From Bactrocera neohumeralis (taxonomy: Eukaryota; Arthropoda; Insecta; Diptera; Tephritidae), in the NCBI RefSeq assembly GCF_024586455.1, contig NC_065919.1, positions 13,556,368 through 13,620,367 on the forward strand: a DNA stretch of 64,000 bases, in the 5' to 3' direction. Both the position numbers and the translations under genes were made by a program. Position 1 is the first letter of the stretch; each line of letters begins with the position of its first letter. Shown here piece by piece: positions 24,040 through 36,607 of this stretch. Under the pieces are notes generated by a model. The model searched no databases, was not told where the DNA came from, and saw only the letters and a program-made list of their open reading frames with translations.

Positions 24040-24250
24040 CGTAGTTGCTTATAGAAATCATAAAGTTTGAAATTAAAGAGTTACTAATATGCTTTTTAAC
24101 GCGGAAAGCAAAGCTTCTACATCAAAGAAAGAAGCGTAAATGTCAAAGGACCAGTTAGTGCGGAGTTGTTGCGTAAGTGCTGCCAATTGATATTAACAAC
24201 TGGTATAGTGTGTTCAATTCACAACTCTGCAACGTTTGGTGAATCGAACA
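24040..24250 (+). repeat. Unclassified dispersed repeat, copy 2
   Basis: Direct-orientation relative of 19520-19760, recognised from shared ordered phrases including AACTGGTATAGTGTGTTC. Noncoding. Confidence 0.6.
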
Positions 24251-25129
24251 CCGCCTTTAATATATTGCATTTGTTACATGCAATAAGTTTTTGCGACACG
24301 ACATGTGACGAAATATTGTAAATTTTTTTTTGGCAACAATTTACACTATCTCTGTTTTTGTATCTTTTGCAAGTTTCTTGTGCAAAGCGAAAAATTTGCA
24401 CTTATTTGTGAATTAACGAAATTCTGACAAATACAACATTTTTGAGTGTGCTATCTGCAGGCAGATAATATGTATATGTACGAGTATGCATGCTCTATAT
24501 ATATATAGTAAGAAAAAATAGAAATAAATGCGACATGCTTTTCTAGAAGCAACAAACGCCAATTAGTTTATGCTTAAAATGGTCAAATTAAAGTCCTAAT
24601 TATTGTTTCGTGCACTCAAACTTATATACAAATTTATTATATATGTAAATGTTGGCAATGTGAGCCACTCGTGGCTGCCGTCTGGTTGACTATATTATCT
24701 TTGAAATAAAAAAAATTGGACGTACTGCTGATGGATATGCAGCAGATGTATCACATACACACATATAGTATATTCACATATGTATACTCGTATGCATGAA
24801 AGAAGTGCGCGGAAATTGAAAATATACTTTACTTGCACATTGGAGGATGAATTTTGAGTTCAAAATACGCTCATGGAATTTATAAGATTACGGAAGGCAT
24901 TACTTTAAGTATTTGCAATATGCTAAATATATTATATACCAATTCTGAGGTATGCCGGGTCAATATTATAACGAAATACTTTCTTTTTTAAATGCTAACA
25001 GGGGTTTCACTATAAAAAAGCCGTTGAACCTCAGTTTGAGGACTACTGCAATGCAATACCGAGTCTCGATTTTTTTTAAAATTCTCTCACAGAACAACTA
25101 TACCTAATATACCTATTGTAACACACATT
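24251..25129. other. Noncoding, nothing recognised
   Basis: AT-rich intronic DNA with TATA and CATA microsatellites near 24500 and 24770. No gene recognised. Confidence 0.3.
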
Positions 25130-26020
25130 TTTGGCAAAATTCGTTTTTTTATTCAAAATAGTTTCTTTCAATGGTGATGCAATTATTATGGTAACCCTTC
25201 AACATTTCCATAACATTTTTGTAGTATGATTTGTCCTTTGCTTCAAAATAGGACTCGGTTTCGGCGATCACTTCCTCATTCGACGAAAATTTCTTCCCAG
25301 CGAGCATACTTTTGAGATCTGTGAACAGGAATTAGTCGCTGGGGCCCGATCAGGTGAATACGGTGGATGCAGATACAATTCGAAGTCCAATTCATAGTTA
25401 TCGTTTCATCGTTATCACTCACTTGTGACACGGTGCATTGTCGTGGTCCCATTTTTTCGGCGATTTTGTTCTTCATACGGTCCAAAAATGCAATGACTAC
25501 TACCATTGCTGATGGTACTTCCTTTTTCAACGTGATTCCATGCGCATCCCAAAATGAATACGCCACCTGCAAACGGACTGTTGGGGTTTCCCACGCTTTG
25601 GATTAGGTTCATAGTGGTCAGTCCACTCGGATGAATGTCGATTGGACTTCGGCGTGAAATGATAGAGCCATATTTCGCCAATTGTCACATATCGATGCAA
25701 AAACTCGGGTTTATTACGCTTGAATATCTACAAACATTGTTCCGAATCAGCAAGTCGTCGTTGTTTTTGGTCAAAAGTGAGCTCGCGCGGCAACCACTTT
25801 GCACAAAGCTTTCTCATACCCAAATATTCGTGAATGATAAGGTTCAGTTGATATCCAAAATTATTTTGGGGATTTTTTGAAGTTTCAGTCGGTAACAACC
25901 TCTTTTGGGCGTTCACAGCGTTCAACGTCTTCGGTGCTCATTTCGAAACATCGAAACTTATCATACCAACCTGGTTGATTTTCCTAGGACAGTGAAATTT
26001 CAGCTTTAACTATATTCTTT
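25130..26020 (-). mobile_element. mariner (irritans/cecropia-type) transposase pseudogene
   Basis: Minus-strand pieces in order are: EYLGMRKLCAKWLPRELTFD and QKQRRLADSEQC (25728-25925); a part with the first catalytic region decayed to IGEIWLYHF; then FILGCAWNHVEKGSTISN and YEEQNRRKNGTTTMHR; then LHPP near 25370. Several stops and frameshifts separate them. The N-terminal DNA-binding domain is missing upstream of about 25960. The fragment at 51075-51290 is from a related element. Confidence 0.75.
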
Positions 26021-26799
26021 CTTTTGACTTTTGAAGATTCGAGCTAACTAAAATTCATATGGATTTAATTCTAGCAGCGCCATCTATACGTCAGACCGCT
26101 AATTATTGACTTGTTATACTTCACAAAAATTCCAAATTAGATGAATTATAAATAAATTGCTTGAAAAATGCGTTCGAACGCCAAATACTTTAAAAGCCTT
26201 CATATACATATATTTGCTTTATCTAAATCCCTGCTTCGTCTGCTGTTTCAGTTTGTATGTTACTTGGCCTGTTCATAGCTGTCATCATAAATATTATAGA
26301 TATGAAATAATTTGTTAAAAATACCCAAATCTATTCAACAAGTTTTAAATATATACATACACACATACATATATAGACAAAGGTATTGCAAGAAAGGTTG
26401 CACCCTCTTTAACTTCACAAGTCGTCAAGGGTAAATAATTAAAACTTCACTTTACCACGCGTAACGGTTGAGATAAATATTTATACACATGATTACTAAA
26501 TATATATAAAAATTAATAATAAAAAGTAAAGCAGAAAAGTTAAAAATGGCCACAATTATTTGCTCGAGATAAGGAAAAAAATGATCAACCCTGATGTGTG
26601 AATCGGTTGACGCTTTTGATAAGCAGCTGTCATAAAGGAAATTTGCGTACGCCGACAGATAGCACACGGTGGCAGCGCACTTTTGAGCTTCGGTACAGTA
26701 CACTCGTATAAATACTACTCACATATACATATTTACATATTTGACTACTTGTTAGAATAGTAAAGCTTCTGTTAACGTGAGCTGGGTACATATACAATT
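26021..26799. other. Noncoding, nothing recognised
   Basis: AT-rich intronic DNA. A short unique block at 26580-26700 has an open frame on the minus strand but no domain. Confidence 0.3.
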
Positions 26800-26896
26800 A
26801 CCTACGACAGTCGGGTTTACGTAACCGGAACGAACCCGAATTTTTATCCGTCCAAGGACTGTCAACTCGGCATAATTCTCCCGCTACAACAAAACC
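26800..26896 (-). repeat. SINE-like or tail repeat, copy 1
   Basis: Read in reverse complement it contains TTGTTGTAGCGGGAGAATTA, GGACGGATAAAAATTC, TTCCGGTTACGTA and CCCGACTGTCGT. The segment at 51306-51415 has the same ordered parts in + orientation. Short, noncoding, and present in two orientations, it behaves like an interspersed repeat. Confidence 0.6.
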
Positions 26897-27189
26897 TATT
26901 TCTTTCCTCAAAATTAAAGAAAAGTTAGTGATCCAGCCTTTAAATAGTTCCAGCCTCCACAAATCTCTGTCAAGTCAAAGTCGTTTTCTTCCTTGGTTCG
27001 AAAGTTGCTGCCCGGTTGGCTTGCGGGTTCCTTAAAATACAAACAACTTTTCAAGTAAGATCATTGAACCTTCTCGTACAGTTGATCCCTTAAGTTTTAA
27101 TTTTTTATACAAGAAGAGCGTTATTTGAAACCGGTAAAATTTCGACTACATCCGAAACCAAAATATACTAAAACTGAAAGATTTTTGTC

Positions 27190-27345
27190 GTAAAAATTGG
27201 TTAGGTTAAGAGGGATCTCACATGGACAGCTTAGAACCAGAAAACATAGCTGAAACTGACAATAGTCATCTCAACAAATTTGTGAAATACGCAAAGAGCT
27301 TTGTCGAATTGTAAGGGTCTTATGATCTATTATATAAGAGTTTTA
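27190..27345 (+). mobile_element. Non-LTR retrotransposon 3' tip, + orientation
   Basis: Encodes EPENIAETDNSHLNKFVKYA followed by KSFVEL and a stop, then the tail GGTCTTATGATCTATTATA. It is the extreme C-terminus of the same element that lies inverted from 27370. Its 83 bp at 27234-27316 pair with 27378-27460 with two mismatches. Confidence 0.7.
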
Positions 27346-27369
27346 GGTACCTCAACGCCGGTCCGGTAC

Positions 27370-28140
27370 CTCAAGGGCCTTACAATTCGACAAAGCGCTT
27401 TGCGTATTTCACAAATTTGTTGAGATGACTAATGTCAGTTTCAGCTATGTTTTCTGGTTCGTCGAAGGTAAGACTAGCGAGATGTGTCAGTCTCAGTTTT
27501 GCAGAGGCTAGACAATAGAAAAGAAAGTGCCTTGATGTGTCCGTGCCATCCTCCTCCATACAACCTTGAACAACTAGCGCCCGAAAAGACGTTTAGCTTA
27601 CCAACCCAAGTCTACTGGATGGTGATCAGTACGAACCCCTACGACTGCGGCAAGATGAACTTTGCTAAGGTCAAGTAGTTCAGTAGATCTCCTGCATTCT
27701 ACTCTATGTCAAAAGGATCTACACTGGAGCTAAGCTCACAGGACCAGCGCTTGCTACGGGGACGTGAAACCTATTGGGCCAGTACTAGAATGCCGTATGT
27801 CAAGGGAGATCCAACTCGGTCATATTTCGATGATGATAGCTAGTTCATTAGCTCTGCAGTTTCCAGCGATTCCATTATGAATAGGCACTCAAACGAGTCT
27901 GCTGATAAAGAAGCTTCATATTATTTCTAGTGAGGACAGACACTTCTTGACTAGCTTTGAGCGTACGGTTGGCAAGTCCAGCGTCCCTGAAAGAGGACGT
28001 CTACCACCATAATCGCAATAACTTCTGTTTGAGAAACACTACAGTGTTCCGGTAGTCTAAAGCAAAGATTGACGGAGAGCTCCTTACGGCAACCTCCGAC
28101 TACTGAGCTGTAGTGGCAGCGTCAAAGGAGCCGTCGTAGT
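27370..28140 (-). mobile_element. Non-LTR retrotransposon ORF2 3' part, minus orientation
   Basis: The minus-strand translation contains CMEEDGTDTSRHFLFYC, a Cys/His C-terminal motif, then KLRLTHLASLTFDEPENIAE and ISHLNKFVKYAKRFVEL with a stop. Upstream, toward 28140, lie decayed RNase H-side sequences. Stops and frameshifts show it is inactive. It faces the + strand copy at 27190-27345 tail to tail. Confidence 0.7.
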
Positions 28141-30039
28141 CGTAAATTACTCTGAAATGCACTCGCGCTCACATGCACATTCATATCGAAGGAACACTGT
28201 ACTTGTCGTTTTTTTATTGCTATTGCTGCATACGGTAGGCCGTCAATTTGAGCTTTGAGCATATCAGTTGGCACTTAACTGACAATAACGCTTCCGTTCA
28301 GCAACACGCCGCGCCAATGTGATACTGTCAACAATAACAACCATGAGAGCAACAGAAATACATAGAACATCAACCAGCACAGCTGGCACGCTTGTGTGAC
28401 GTTTGACGTATGACTGACTTGCTGGCCGATCGTACGCTTAGATAGACAAGCCGGGCTGGTAAACGCAAATTTGAAGGGTGGTCTGTGAGCGCGAGATATT
28501 GGTAAGCATGTTCAATCTGCAGACCCCTCATGAAGGGGGAGAAGTCTTCGCTGGCATTTGTCCTGCCATATTACTTCTATAACATTGTATTTATATATAT
28601 GTAAGTATGTATGAGCAGCAACAGCAAAACGTGCCATATACTCTACATCTAAGCGGCGTAGCTAATGTAAATAATGAGTGAGCGGCATATATTTTAAATA
28701 ATAAGGCAAAAGCAAATAAAAAGTGAGAAATTTGTTTTTTATATAAAAATACAAATAATAACAACGCAAACAGCGGCGCATAATGTGGACTGTGAGTTGC
28801 ATATTTGCTCGCTCTCTCGACACCTCAACCGAAACAGTAGCCGAGGCAGCCGCGCTAGACGCAACAGCTCACCAGCTCAACAGTAGCAACAACAGCAGAA
28901 ACATCAGTCAACATCAGCAAAGACATAAAGCGTTCAGTATAAATCGTCGAGTATCTGTTCGGCGGGTCCGCAGTAGCGCTGAGTAGCCAGAGATACAAAG
29001 TACTTATGCATAACGGTTTGGCGTAGTTGGTTAGAACTTTTCGATTCTTCGAAGTTTGGGGGTTGGCTCGGACCAACGTTCCGTTACGGTAGCGCGTTGT
29101 GCTCGGTGCTTGCGACGGCGGTAGATTTGGAATTCTCAGTTGAAAACGGTTGCGGTTTAAGCACTGGTAGGTGTAATGCAACGGAAAATTCAAAAAATTC
29201 GAAATTTAGTGGCAAACAAAGGTATAAAGCGTGTTCAAGAGTTGAAGAAAAAACGTTTTGTGTTTTGAAAAATATTATTTTCCAATAAAATTTGCAAAAT
29301 ACATATGTAAAAAGTGTGTTTGGAAGTGTGTGCGCTGTAAGCCATAATGGTGAAAATTCAAAATAAAGCAACTGAAATTAATTTGTTAGCGGAAAATCAG
29401 CCAAAGCAAGGCGAAAAGCAATTTTGTAGTAAGCGCTTTTCGTTTCGTGCGCTCACAAAATGGCAAGCGCTACATAATATATACATACAACACTAACAGT
29501 ATATGCAAATGCCAGACATCACAACAACAACACAAAAATTAGCATTCGTTTTGTAGCATTGCGGTCAATAAACAATTTCAATTTGTTTGTTTTGACGATT
29601 TTCCTATTTCACTTTTGTTGTTATTGCCTTTTTTTCATTTCACCTCACTCATATGCAATTGGCTAGTGACAGCGTGTATCGCTTGGATGTTGTGGGAAAT
29701 TACGCAGAAAGTAGCCAAGTGAATGGCGCACGCGGTCCGCGTATCTTTGGCGCATTTGCATATGAAAATTCCTCTCCTCCGCACACATGCACAGGTGCGT
29801 GCGTCGGTGCATTTGTGTATGTAGGTGTGGGTGGCATTGCGTGAGTGTGCGTAGCAGCAAATTATGCATATTGCCGCGATTGGTGTCAGCAACATTTGAG
29901 CAAATGCAGCAACATTTGCTTGGCATTGATAAGCGACAGCGAGTGAGCTGAAAAAAGGCTGGACATAATGGTTGAAGAACGACGGAAACATTTGTAGAAA
30001 TTTGTGTACGAAATGCGCTTACAAACCAAAAAAATAATA
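28141..30039. other. Unique GC-richer block, possible enhancer or 5' exon region
   Basis: Between about 28200 and 29400 the sequence is non-repetitive and clearly less AT-rich than its surroundings. A TCAGTA initiator-like site sits at 28934-28939 (A at 28936), but the nearest DPE-like GGTCC begins at +30, two bases off. TCAGTT at 29136-29141 (A at 29138) has no DPE. No donor stands out, so an alternative 5' exon cannot be placed. Open frames on both strands overlap each other and show no domain. Confidence 0.25.
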
Positions 30040-32095
30040 ATAAATATTTGAAAAAGTAGAGAATATGTGTATAAATAGAAAAAAATATAATAATAATAAT
30101 AAATAGATATAAATAGAAAACTGTTGATAATAAAATTGAAAGTTGTGGTTAAGCAGGAGAAAAGTGGAATTTGTTCATATATTTATTTTAGAGTAAACAA
30201 AATAAAATATTTTCGCAAAAGTGTGAAAAAGTGAAAATATCATAGTTCTTATAAAAAATCATGTATATAATATAAAATATAAAAAAGTTAGTAAAACAAA
30301 TTGAAATGTAATAAAAAAAGTAAATTAAAATCGTAAAAGAAACACCAAAAACTCCAAAATTAAAATAAAACATGACTGTTAATATCACTGACAAATTAAC
30401 AATGAAAAAAAATTCTGTATATAATATAAATAACAAAAAAAAATTATATAAATTAAAAAAAATAAATAAAATTAAATAAATTATAATAAAATATAATATA
30501 ATAAAGTAAATTAAAATAGTAAAATAAAAAACATAAAATGTAACTTAAAAATTAAAATAAAACGAAAAATATTGATAGAAATTTTCTAAGTTTAAAGAAA
30601 AAGTGTTTTTTTCTATTTTTTAATATAAAAAATAATAAAAAATACATAATATATAGTAAAATTTCAAATAATTGCAAAATAATGTATTTAGTGTGATAAA
30701 ATAAAAAAAATATAAAAACTTAACAAAATTAAATTAAATTAATAAAATTAAATAAAAGAAAAAAATTTAAAATAATAAAATAAAAGACGTGAAATAAAGC
30801 TCCAAACTTCAATGGAAAATGAAGCTCAAAGATTAATAAAAATTTCCAAAAATATAGAAAAATAAGAATAAAAAGTAAATAAAAAATTAAATAGAGAAAT
30901 AAAAAAAAATAAAATAAGATACAATTAAATTAAATAAAAAACATAAAATAAAAAGTTAAAAATAATAATTTAAACAATATAAAATGAAAAAATTAAATAA
31001 AAAGAAAATAAATTAAATAAATTAAGTAAAAAATAAAATAAAATATAGTAAATGAAATTGAATAAGATAAATTAAAATAATTAAAGAAAAAATATAAAAT
31101 TGGGCTCAAAAATTAAAATTAAATGAAATATATTGATACAAGTTCTGTAAGAATAAAAAAATGTTTTTATTTAAATTTTTTTAATATGAAAAAATAATAA
31201 AGAATAAAATAAACTAAAATTTCAAATAATCTAAAAATAATGTATTTAATAATATAAAATAAAAAATAAATATTATAAAATTAAATTAAATAAATAAAAT
31301 AAAATAAATTAAATCAAAATTCAACTAATAATTAATTTAAATTATTATTAAAATTTTAAATAAACAAAATAAAATAAATGAAAATAAAATAAAACAAAAT
31401 TGAATTAAATAGTTTAAAATAATGAAATGAAACACATGAAATAAAGCTCCAAATATAAAATAAAACGAAAAATTTTACTGCAATATTGATAAAATTGAAA
31501 ATAAATAAAAATATTGTTTTAAAAATAATAAAAAATAAGGATAAAAAATAAATAAAAGTAAAAAATAAAATAAATTAAAATGAAATGAAAAAATAAGACA
31601 AAAAATAAGTAAAGTGCAAAATAAAATAAGATAAAACTAAATTAAATAAAAGAACATAAATTTAAAAATTAAAAAAAAAATGGTGCATTTAAATTATAGT
31701 ATATAAAATTAAAAAAAATTAAATAAGAAGTAAAATAAATTAAAACAAAAAGAATTTAAATTAATTCAATGAAAAAAGAAAATAAAAGAAAAAATAAATA
31801 ATTTATGGATAGAAATTTTCTAAAAATAAAGAAAATTATTTTTTTGTCTATTTTAAAAATAATAGAAAATTAAGAAAAAAATTATAGTAATTAAAAAATT
31901 AAATAAAGAAATCAAATAATAGAAAAATAAAAAATAAATATTATATAAAAAACCTAAAATTCATAATTTAAAAAAAATTAGAAAGTAAATTTTGATACAA
32001 ATTTTCTGAAAATGAAGAGAAAAAAATTTTTCTCAACATAAACTGAAGAATGTTAATAATTTTTTGTAATAAATATTAAAAAAAGATATTTTAAT
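30040..32095. repeat. 2-kb low-complexity A/T tract
   Basis: Almost entirely AAATAAAATAAATTAAAATA-like words, with G and C rare and strong A bias on the + strand. The phrases TTTCTAAGTTTAAAGAAAAA, AAGCTCCAAA and TGATAGAAATTTTCT recur at irregular spacing, hinting at old tandem amplification. No coding capacity. Confidence 0.8.
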
Positions 32096-33423
32096 GTTTT
32101 TTTATTTCCGTCACAATATTTCACGTAAAAAAGTTACCAGTTTTAAATACCCGCACATAAAGTTAATTCAAATATATTTTTCTAACAGATCCTTTTAAAA
32201 TCTTGTAAAACAAAGTTTATAGCCACGAAAAAAATCAAACAATACGGCAATACAACAACAAATCGACAAACACAAATGTTAAGTGCAATGATGGTAAAAT
32301 GTTTGGCCTGAAAATGTGTGTTACAACAAACGAAGGCTATAAACATAATAACAATGCTATTTACATAAAACACCGTGTACAGAAGCGTGTTGCTGCCGAG
32401 AAGTTGTATAAGACGAACAACAACAACTGCAGAGGCAAACAAATAAGTGAAATCAATTGTGCAAATAGCCATAAATTCAATAAAATCAACAGCTGTAACA
32501 ACAGCAACAACTACAATAACAAATGTCAGTGCAAGATTGTTGCTGAAATAAATAACAGCGACAACATAAATGCGAGTTGGAGCATAGGCTGCGACAGCAA
32601 AATGCATTGCAAGTGCAACGGCCATAACAACAACGCCAACAACAACAAAACGTATCAACATAACAGTTGTGGCAGCGATTTGGCCTTCAGCGGCGATAAA
32701 TGTTATGCTTGCAACGGTGGAATGCTGGCGTGTTTCAGTGCATAAACAACAACAACTTGCATATAAATATATTTATATACACTTCTGTACATACAATGTA
32801 TGTGTGTATTTCAAATAAATAACCTAATTGAAAACAAAATTAAAAAATAAAATAAAATAGTTTTGGAAAAAATATTTTCGCAACACGAATAATAACGAAA
32901 ACAAAAATTATAACAACAACAACATAGCGTAAAGCGGAAAATATGCAAAACGACAAATCACAATTCAAACAAACATGTGTGATATACATACATATGTACA
33001 TATATTTATATATGTGAAATAGTAGTGCAAGCAACGATTATATAACAACGTACATACATACATATGTACATATAATCAACTTTACATATTTATACATAAG
33101 TGTATAGCGTACATAACAGTTACGTCAATAGCTGAATTCACCTAGAAACAGCTAAACAGCGCATTTGGCAGCAAAGACAGCAAAGAAATCAGCATTATTG
33201 GCCGCAGAGGGGCGTGAAAGGAGTACGCAAGGAGTAAAAGCCAACAACGTGCAATTGTCAGTATTCCAAAGTGTCCGAAATACATAACGTGCGCGTGTGT
33301 ATTTGTGCATGCGTTGCAGTGCATTTCTTTGATCAAATCCCAAAAAGTGTTTGTGCGCCATTATACATACATACATATACATATACAAATAGTTATATAG
33401 ATACATATAAGAAAGATATTTTT
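32096..33423 (+). other. Probable 5' leader or promoter region of the 33457 exon
   Basis: Sequence complexity returns after the A/T tract. AAC/CAA-rich stretches at 32390-32760 and microsatellites at 32990-33080 and 33360-33400 are typical of fly leaders and introns. A 148-codon open frame at 32299-32745 (+) is Asn/Cys-rich (runs such as NNNN and CKCNGHNNN) and follows from the AAC/TGY composition. I would not call it a gene, though it could act as an upstream ORF. No clear initiator was found. Confidence 0.3.
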
Positions 33424-33456
33424 ATGTGCTTCTTCGGTACAACATTTGCATATAAA

Positions 33457-33551
33457 ATGCCGGAGATTAAACGCAATTTGAGTCGCCTCTCAATGCTGAT
33501 GTTTCGGCCGACGCATTCCAGTGAGCCTGGCTGGCGTGCGGAGCTGCTAAG
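33457..33551 (+). CDS. Irk: Kir channel, first coding exon
   Basis: ATG at 33457 (AAAATGCC, A at -3) opens 31 codons (MPEIKRNLSRLSMLMFRPTH, then SSEPGWRAELL) plus two bases, ending at donor GTACAT (GT at 33552-33553). The phase-2 end joins the acceptor at 52939 to give Arg and then YRQTRF. An in-frame ATG at 33424 would add 11 residues but has T at -3, so I prefer 33457. The peptide is a basic cytosolic N-terminus, as expected ahead of a Kir channel, but this part is poorly conserved in the family. The call therefore rests on phase, donor and position. Confidence 0.55.
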
Positions 33552-33702
33552 GTACATACACACAAATACAAATACATACTTATACACTTAAGTACTATTA
33601 CCCGTTATATAATTATATAATTTTTATTTTCAATTTCAATGTTTTCTGTGCTTAACAATAGCCAATTAGTGATTATACTTAATTATATGTATTATAAGAA
33701 TA

Positions 33703-34290
33703 TTAGGGTGGGTCCAAAAACCCAAATATTGTTTTCGTGCCGTACTCTGAAAAATAGGTTCTTAGACACCTCTAAAAAGGTAAGACTGAGCTTTTAATTG
33801 TTACGGGAAGGGCCCCCGCCTCTTTTGAGAGCTGTCAGTCCGGGTCAAATTTGATCGGTGGATATATTCTAGGTTTTATTTCCTATAAAATGACGTATAC
33901 GGGGTATCACATATGCTGGGTTCAACAGAGCATTCTCGATAACTTTACCGGGTTAGAACCAGCAATTTTTAAGGCGAAGTTTAAATAATCTGATTAATCG
34001 ATTGGATGAGAGATATGTGATATAGTTGTTGTTGCATCTATGTACTAAATTTCATGCGGATATCTCAAAAAGTGACGAGAAAATGTTATAATCCTTAAAA
34101 ATCTTCAACTTACAAATCGCTGGCTCGAAAACGGTTTTAGACCCACAGTCTCTTAGGTAAATTTGCTTCGAATGATCCGTAAAACATTTTTCGAATATGC
34201 GATTTTATAGGAAAAATACGACTCGCTCTAATGTATATACCACCTGATCAAATTTGACCCAGACCGACAATATGAGAATTCCGATTTACC
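33703..34290. mobile_element. Repeat beginning TTAGGGTG, copy 1
   Basis: Starts TTAGGGTGGGT and contains GTACTCTGAAAAATAGGT, then TCTTAGACACCTC and TTTTAATTGTTACGGGAA. The locus at 40853 has the same order (TTAGGGTGAGT, GTACTCTGAAAAATAAGTG, TCTATGAAGCTC, CTTAATTGAACCGGAA). The shared part is about 130 bp. The right limit is a guess. It may be a DNA element whose end is AGGGTG; no transposase is seen. Confidence 0.5.
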
Positions 34291-35345
34291 GTGATTGTTT
34301 TACATTAAGTTACAAAATTCTTAAGAAAAAGAAAAAGTACCTTAGAATAGTCGAATTTCAACTGTTGATACATTTTAAACCGTTAGGTTAACAAAAAATT
34401 AGTAAGAGTCTTTTTTATAGAGAATTAAATATCGGTGAAACGAAATATTCTTTAAATTTTCTTAAATTTTATATAAAAGATCTAAAGTATATATAATCGG
34501 TTGATAATTGCTAGGCTTATAATTGTGGTTCTTGAGGATGAGCTGAGTGTGGCGCTTGTGTTGAAAGGGTTTTTTTTTATATTTAGCCTCATTCCGTCAC
34601 GCCCTCTTGCATATACATATGTACATACGGGTACATACGTATATTTCGAATGTGTCGTACCATATTTAAACTATTTGCTAGATTCTCTTTGTTAAAATTG
34701 GTTTATTGTTCCTTTTTTTTCTAAAAATTACGTGAACTAAAGCGTCATCAGAAACTTTTTTATACTGAAATATATAGTTATACATAATATGCTCGGTATA
34801 TAGGCACTTTGATAAATAAATATTTATTTGTATTTATTAAATTTTCATTTGCTGATCGCTTCAAAACATCTGAGCAAAGTCAAACGCCTTTAGCCTTGTA
34901 GCGAACGTTCTAAAGCAAAGAATGAGGGGAAATGCAAACAGAAAGATAAAACCATTAAGAGTAAATTAGAATGAGAAGAAAAAGGAATAATTAAACAAAT
35001 ATTAAAAAAATATAAGGGAACAGCTAAAGAAAAAATAAAGCTAAAAATAAAGTAAAAAAATGCTGAAGTAAGATAAGAAATTTAAAATTATGTTTTGGTT
35101 GACTGTTTTTTATTTTTAAAGTATGATTTTTAAATGTTTGCAAATATACAGCTGTGTTGGTGGCAACCTTCTAACAATCGCTTACTTCTAGAAATATTGG
35201 AAAAAAGACTGCTCTCCGCTGCATAAAAAGGGTTTATTGCAGCTACATATGTACAATAAGTTCGATCTGAATAATTTGTTGGACATTTGTCTTCGCAAAT
35301 CACCTATGTCATGAAAATATCTTGTCAAAAATACAAAAAAATATT
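34291..35345. other. Noncoding, nothing recognised
   Basis: AT-rich intronic sequence. A fragment of the 154-bp repeat family (GCAGCTACATATG, AGTTCGATCTGAATAATTTG) lies at about 35230-35340. Confidence 0.35.
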
Positions 35346-35379
35346 ACATTAACATATTTTTTGTATTTTTGACACTCGG

Positions 35380-35830
35380 CATAAATATGACTGAATTTTA
35401 TTGATAATCTTCTACTTTAAAGCACGCGTGGTTGTGAGCTTGTTGCAATAGACCCATAATTTTAAATAGACCATAAAAACAAATCTTATGGTGTTAAATT
35501 AGATGATCTTCGAATTACAAAAATGGGAGAGTACACGATCTAGAAATGTTCCATGCAAGAATTGTAGTGTTTCAAGAGCTGTGTGACATGTGGCACCGTT
35601 TTGTTGAAACCGCATATTGCCCATATCAATATCATGAAATGTCGCCAAAAACAGTAGCTTCATCCTCCTAACGAAACTATGGTCCAAGAATGCTTCCAGC
35701 CAAAATCCACACCAAATTGTGACAAGTTCTGGATGCATGTGGGTTCTGAGAATAGCCACTAACAAACCCATCAAAGCGCAAATGTGCTTCATCGCTTAGA
35801 AATATTTTTGACCAGCATCCAATCTAACAA
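35380..35830 (-). mobile_element. Tc1/mariner-like transposase fragment in cassette A
   Basis: The minus-strand frame at 35499-35792 reads MKHICALMGLLVAILRTHMH, then CGFWLEAFLDHSF and MGNMRFQQNGATCHTALETL. The last piece is the region of the second catalytic aspartate, here decayed to asparagine (QQNGA instead of QQDGA). A frame disruption lies between the catalytic pieces. The matching fragment in cassette B keeps QQDGA. Confidence 0.75.
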
Positions 35831-36607
35831 TATTTTTGAAATATTCTTTAATAATGCAGACACGTTGTGCTATCGTTTTTTTTTTGTTTTTAATACATAA
35901 ATAGACGGATGTAAATATAACTGGCTAAGATATAAGAAATTACAAATGAAAGAAATTAAAAAGTAAAAACCCTGTTGCCGAAAACAGCCATTCAAAGACC
36001 TTGATGAACTAGTTCAGAGTTTACTAAAATTTTAATTAATAGGTAATACGAGATCCTGGCTACCAAACATTTATTACTATTAAACAGTTTTCCTTGTAAA
36101 AATTTTTCATTTATTAACAAACTCGTTCAAGCAGTATTTCCATAGTAAACTATAACCCATGATCTTTCGCAAAAAATTGTGTAAACATTATAAACCGTAC
36201 CCACCTACTTTCCGCTAATTCTTAGTAAAGCCAAATATTTTCAAAACATTTACGGCTACTTTAATGACAATTTCAAATATTTGAACAACAAAATTAATCA
36301 ATGCATTTTGCTCTACTAACCTTGTGACGTAAAGAGTTCTATTTCATGCGCCACGCCTTCAACTCTTAAAAATGGTATTTTTGAGACAACAATAACCAAA
36401 CTAAATTATGTAAAACAAACATTGTTCAAAAAAGGTTGCAATATCATAACAATGAATCCCTTTTAAACACAGCCTACTAAAAACAGACCTCCTAGAATTT
36501 CAAGGAAATTTATACCTGTCTTCCGTGGTACCTGCTTTGCGCTAGATCCTTCCTTTGTCAGAAAACAGCTAGAAGAAGAAGTGTGTAGCGCTGCCTGTTT
36601 TTTACGA

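Noticed and set aside
28934..28968. Second initiator/DPE promoter candidate
   Set aside because: TCAGTA is acceptable, but the GGTCC element starts at +30 instead of +28, a spacing known to impair function; kept only as a note.
28855..29193. 112-codon minus-strand frame
   Set aside because: No recognisable domain, overlapped by other frames in the GC-richer block, no promoter or signal supporting it.
32182..32661. 159-codon minus-strand hydrophobic frame (Val/Ala/Ile-rich)
   Set aside because: Complement of the AAC/ACA-rich stretch, which yields GTT/TGT codons. Hydrophobicity is a composition effect.
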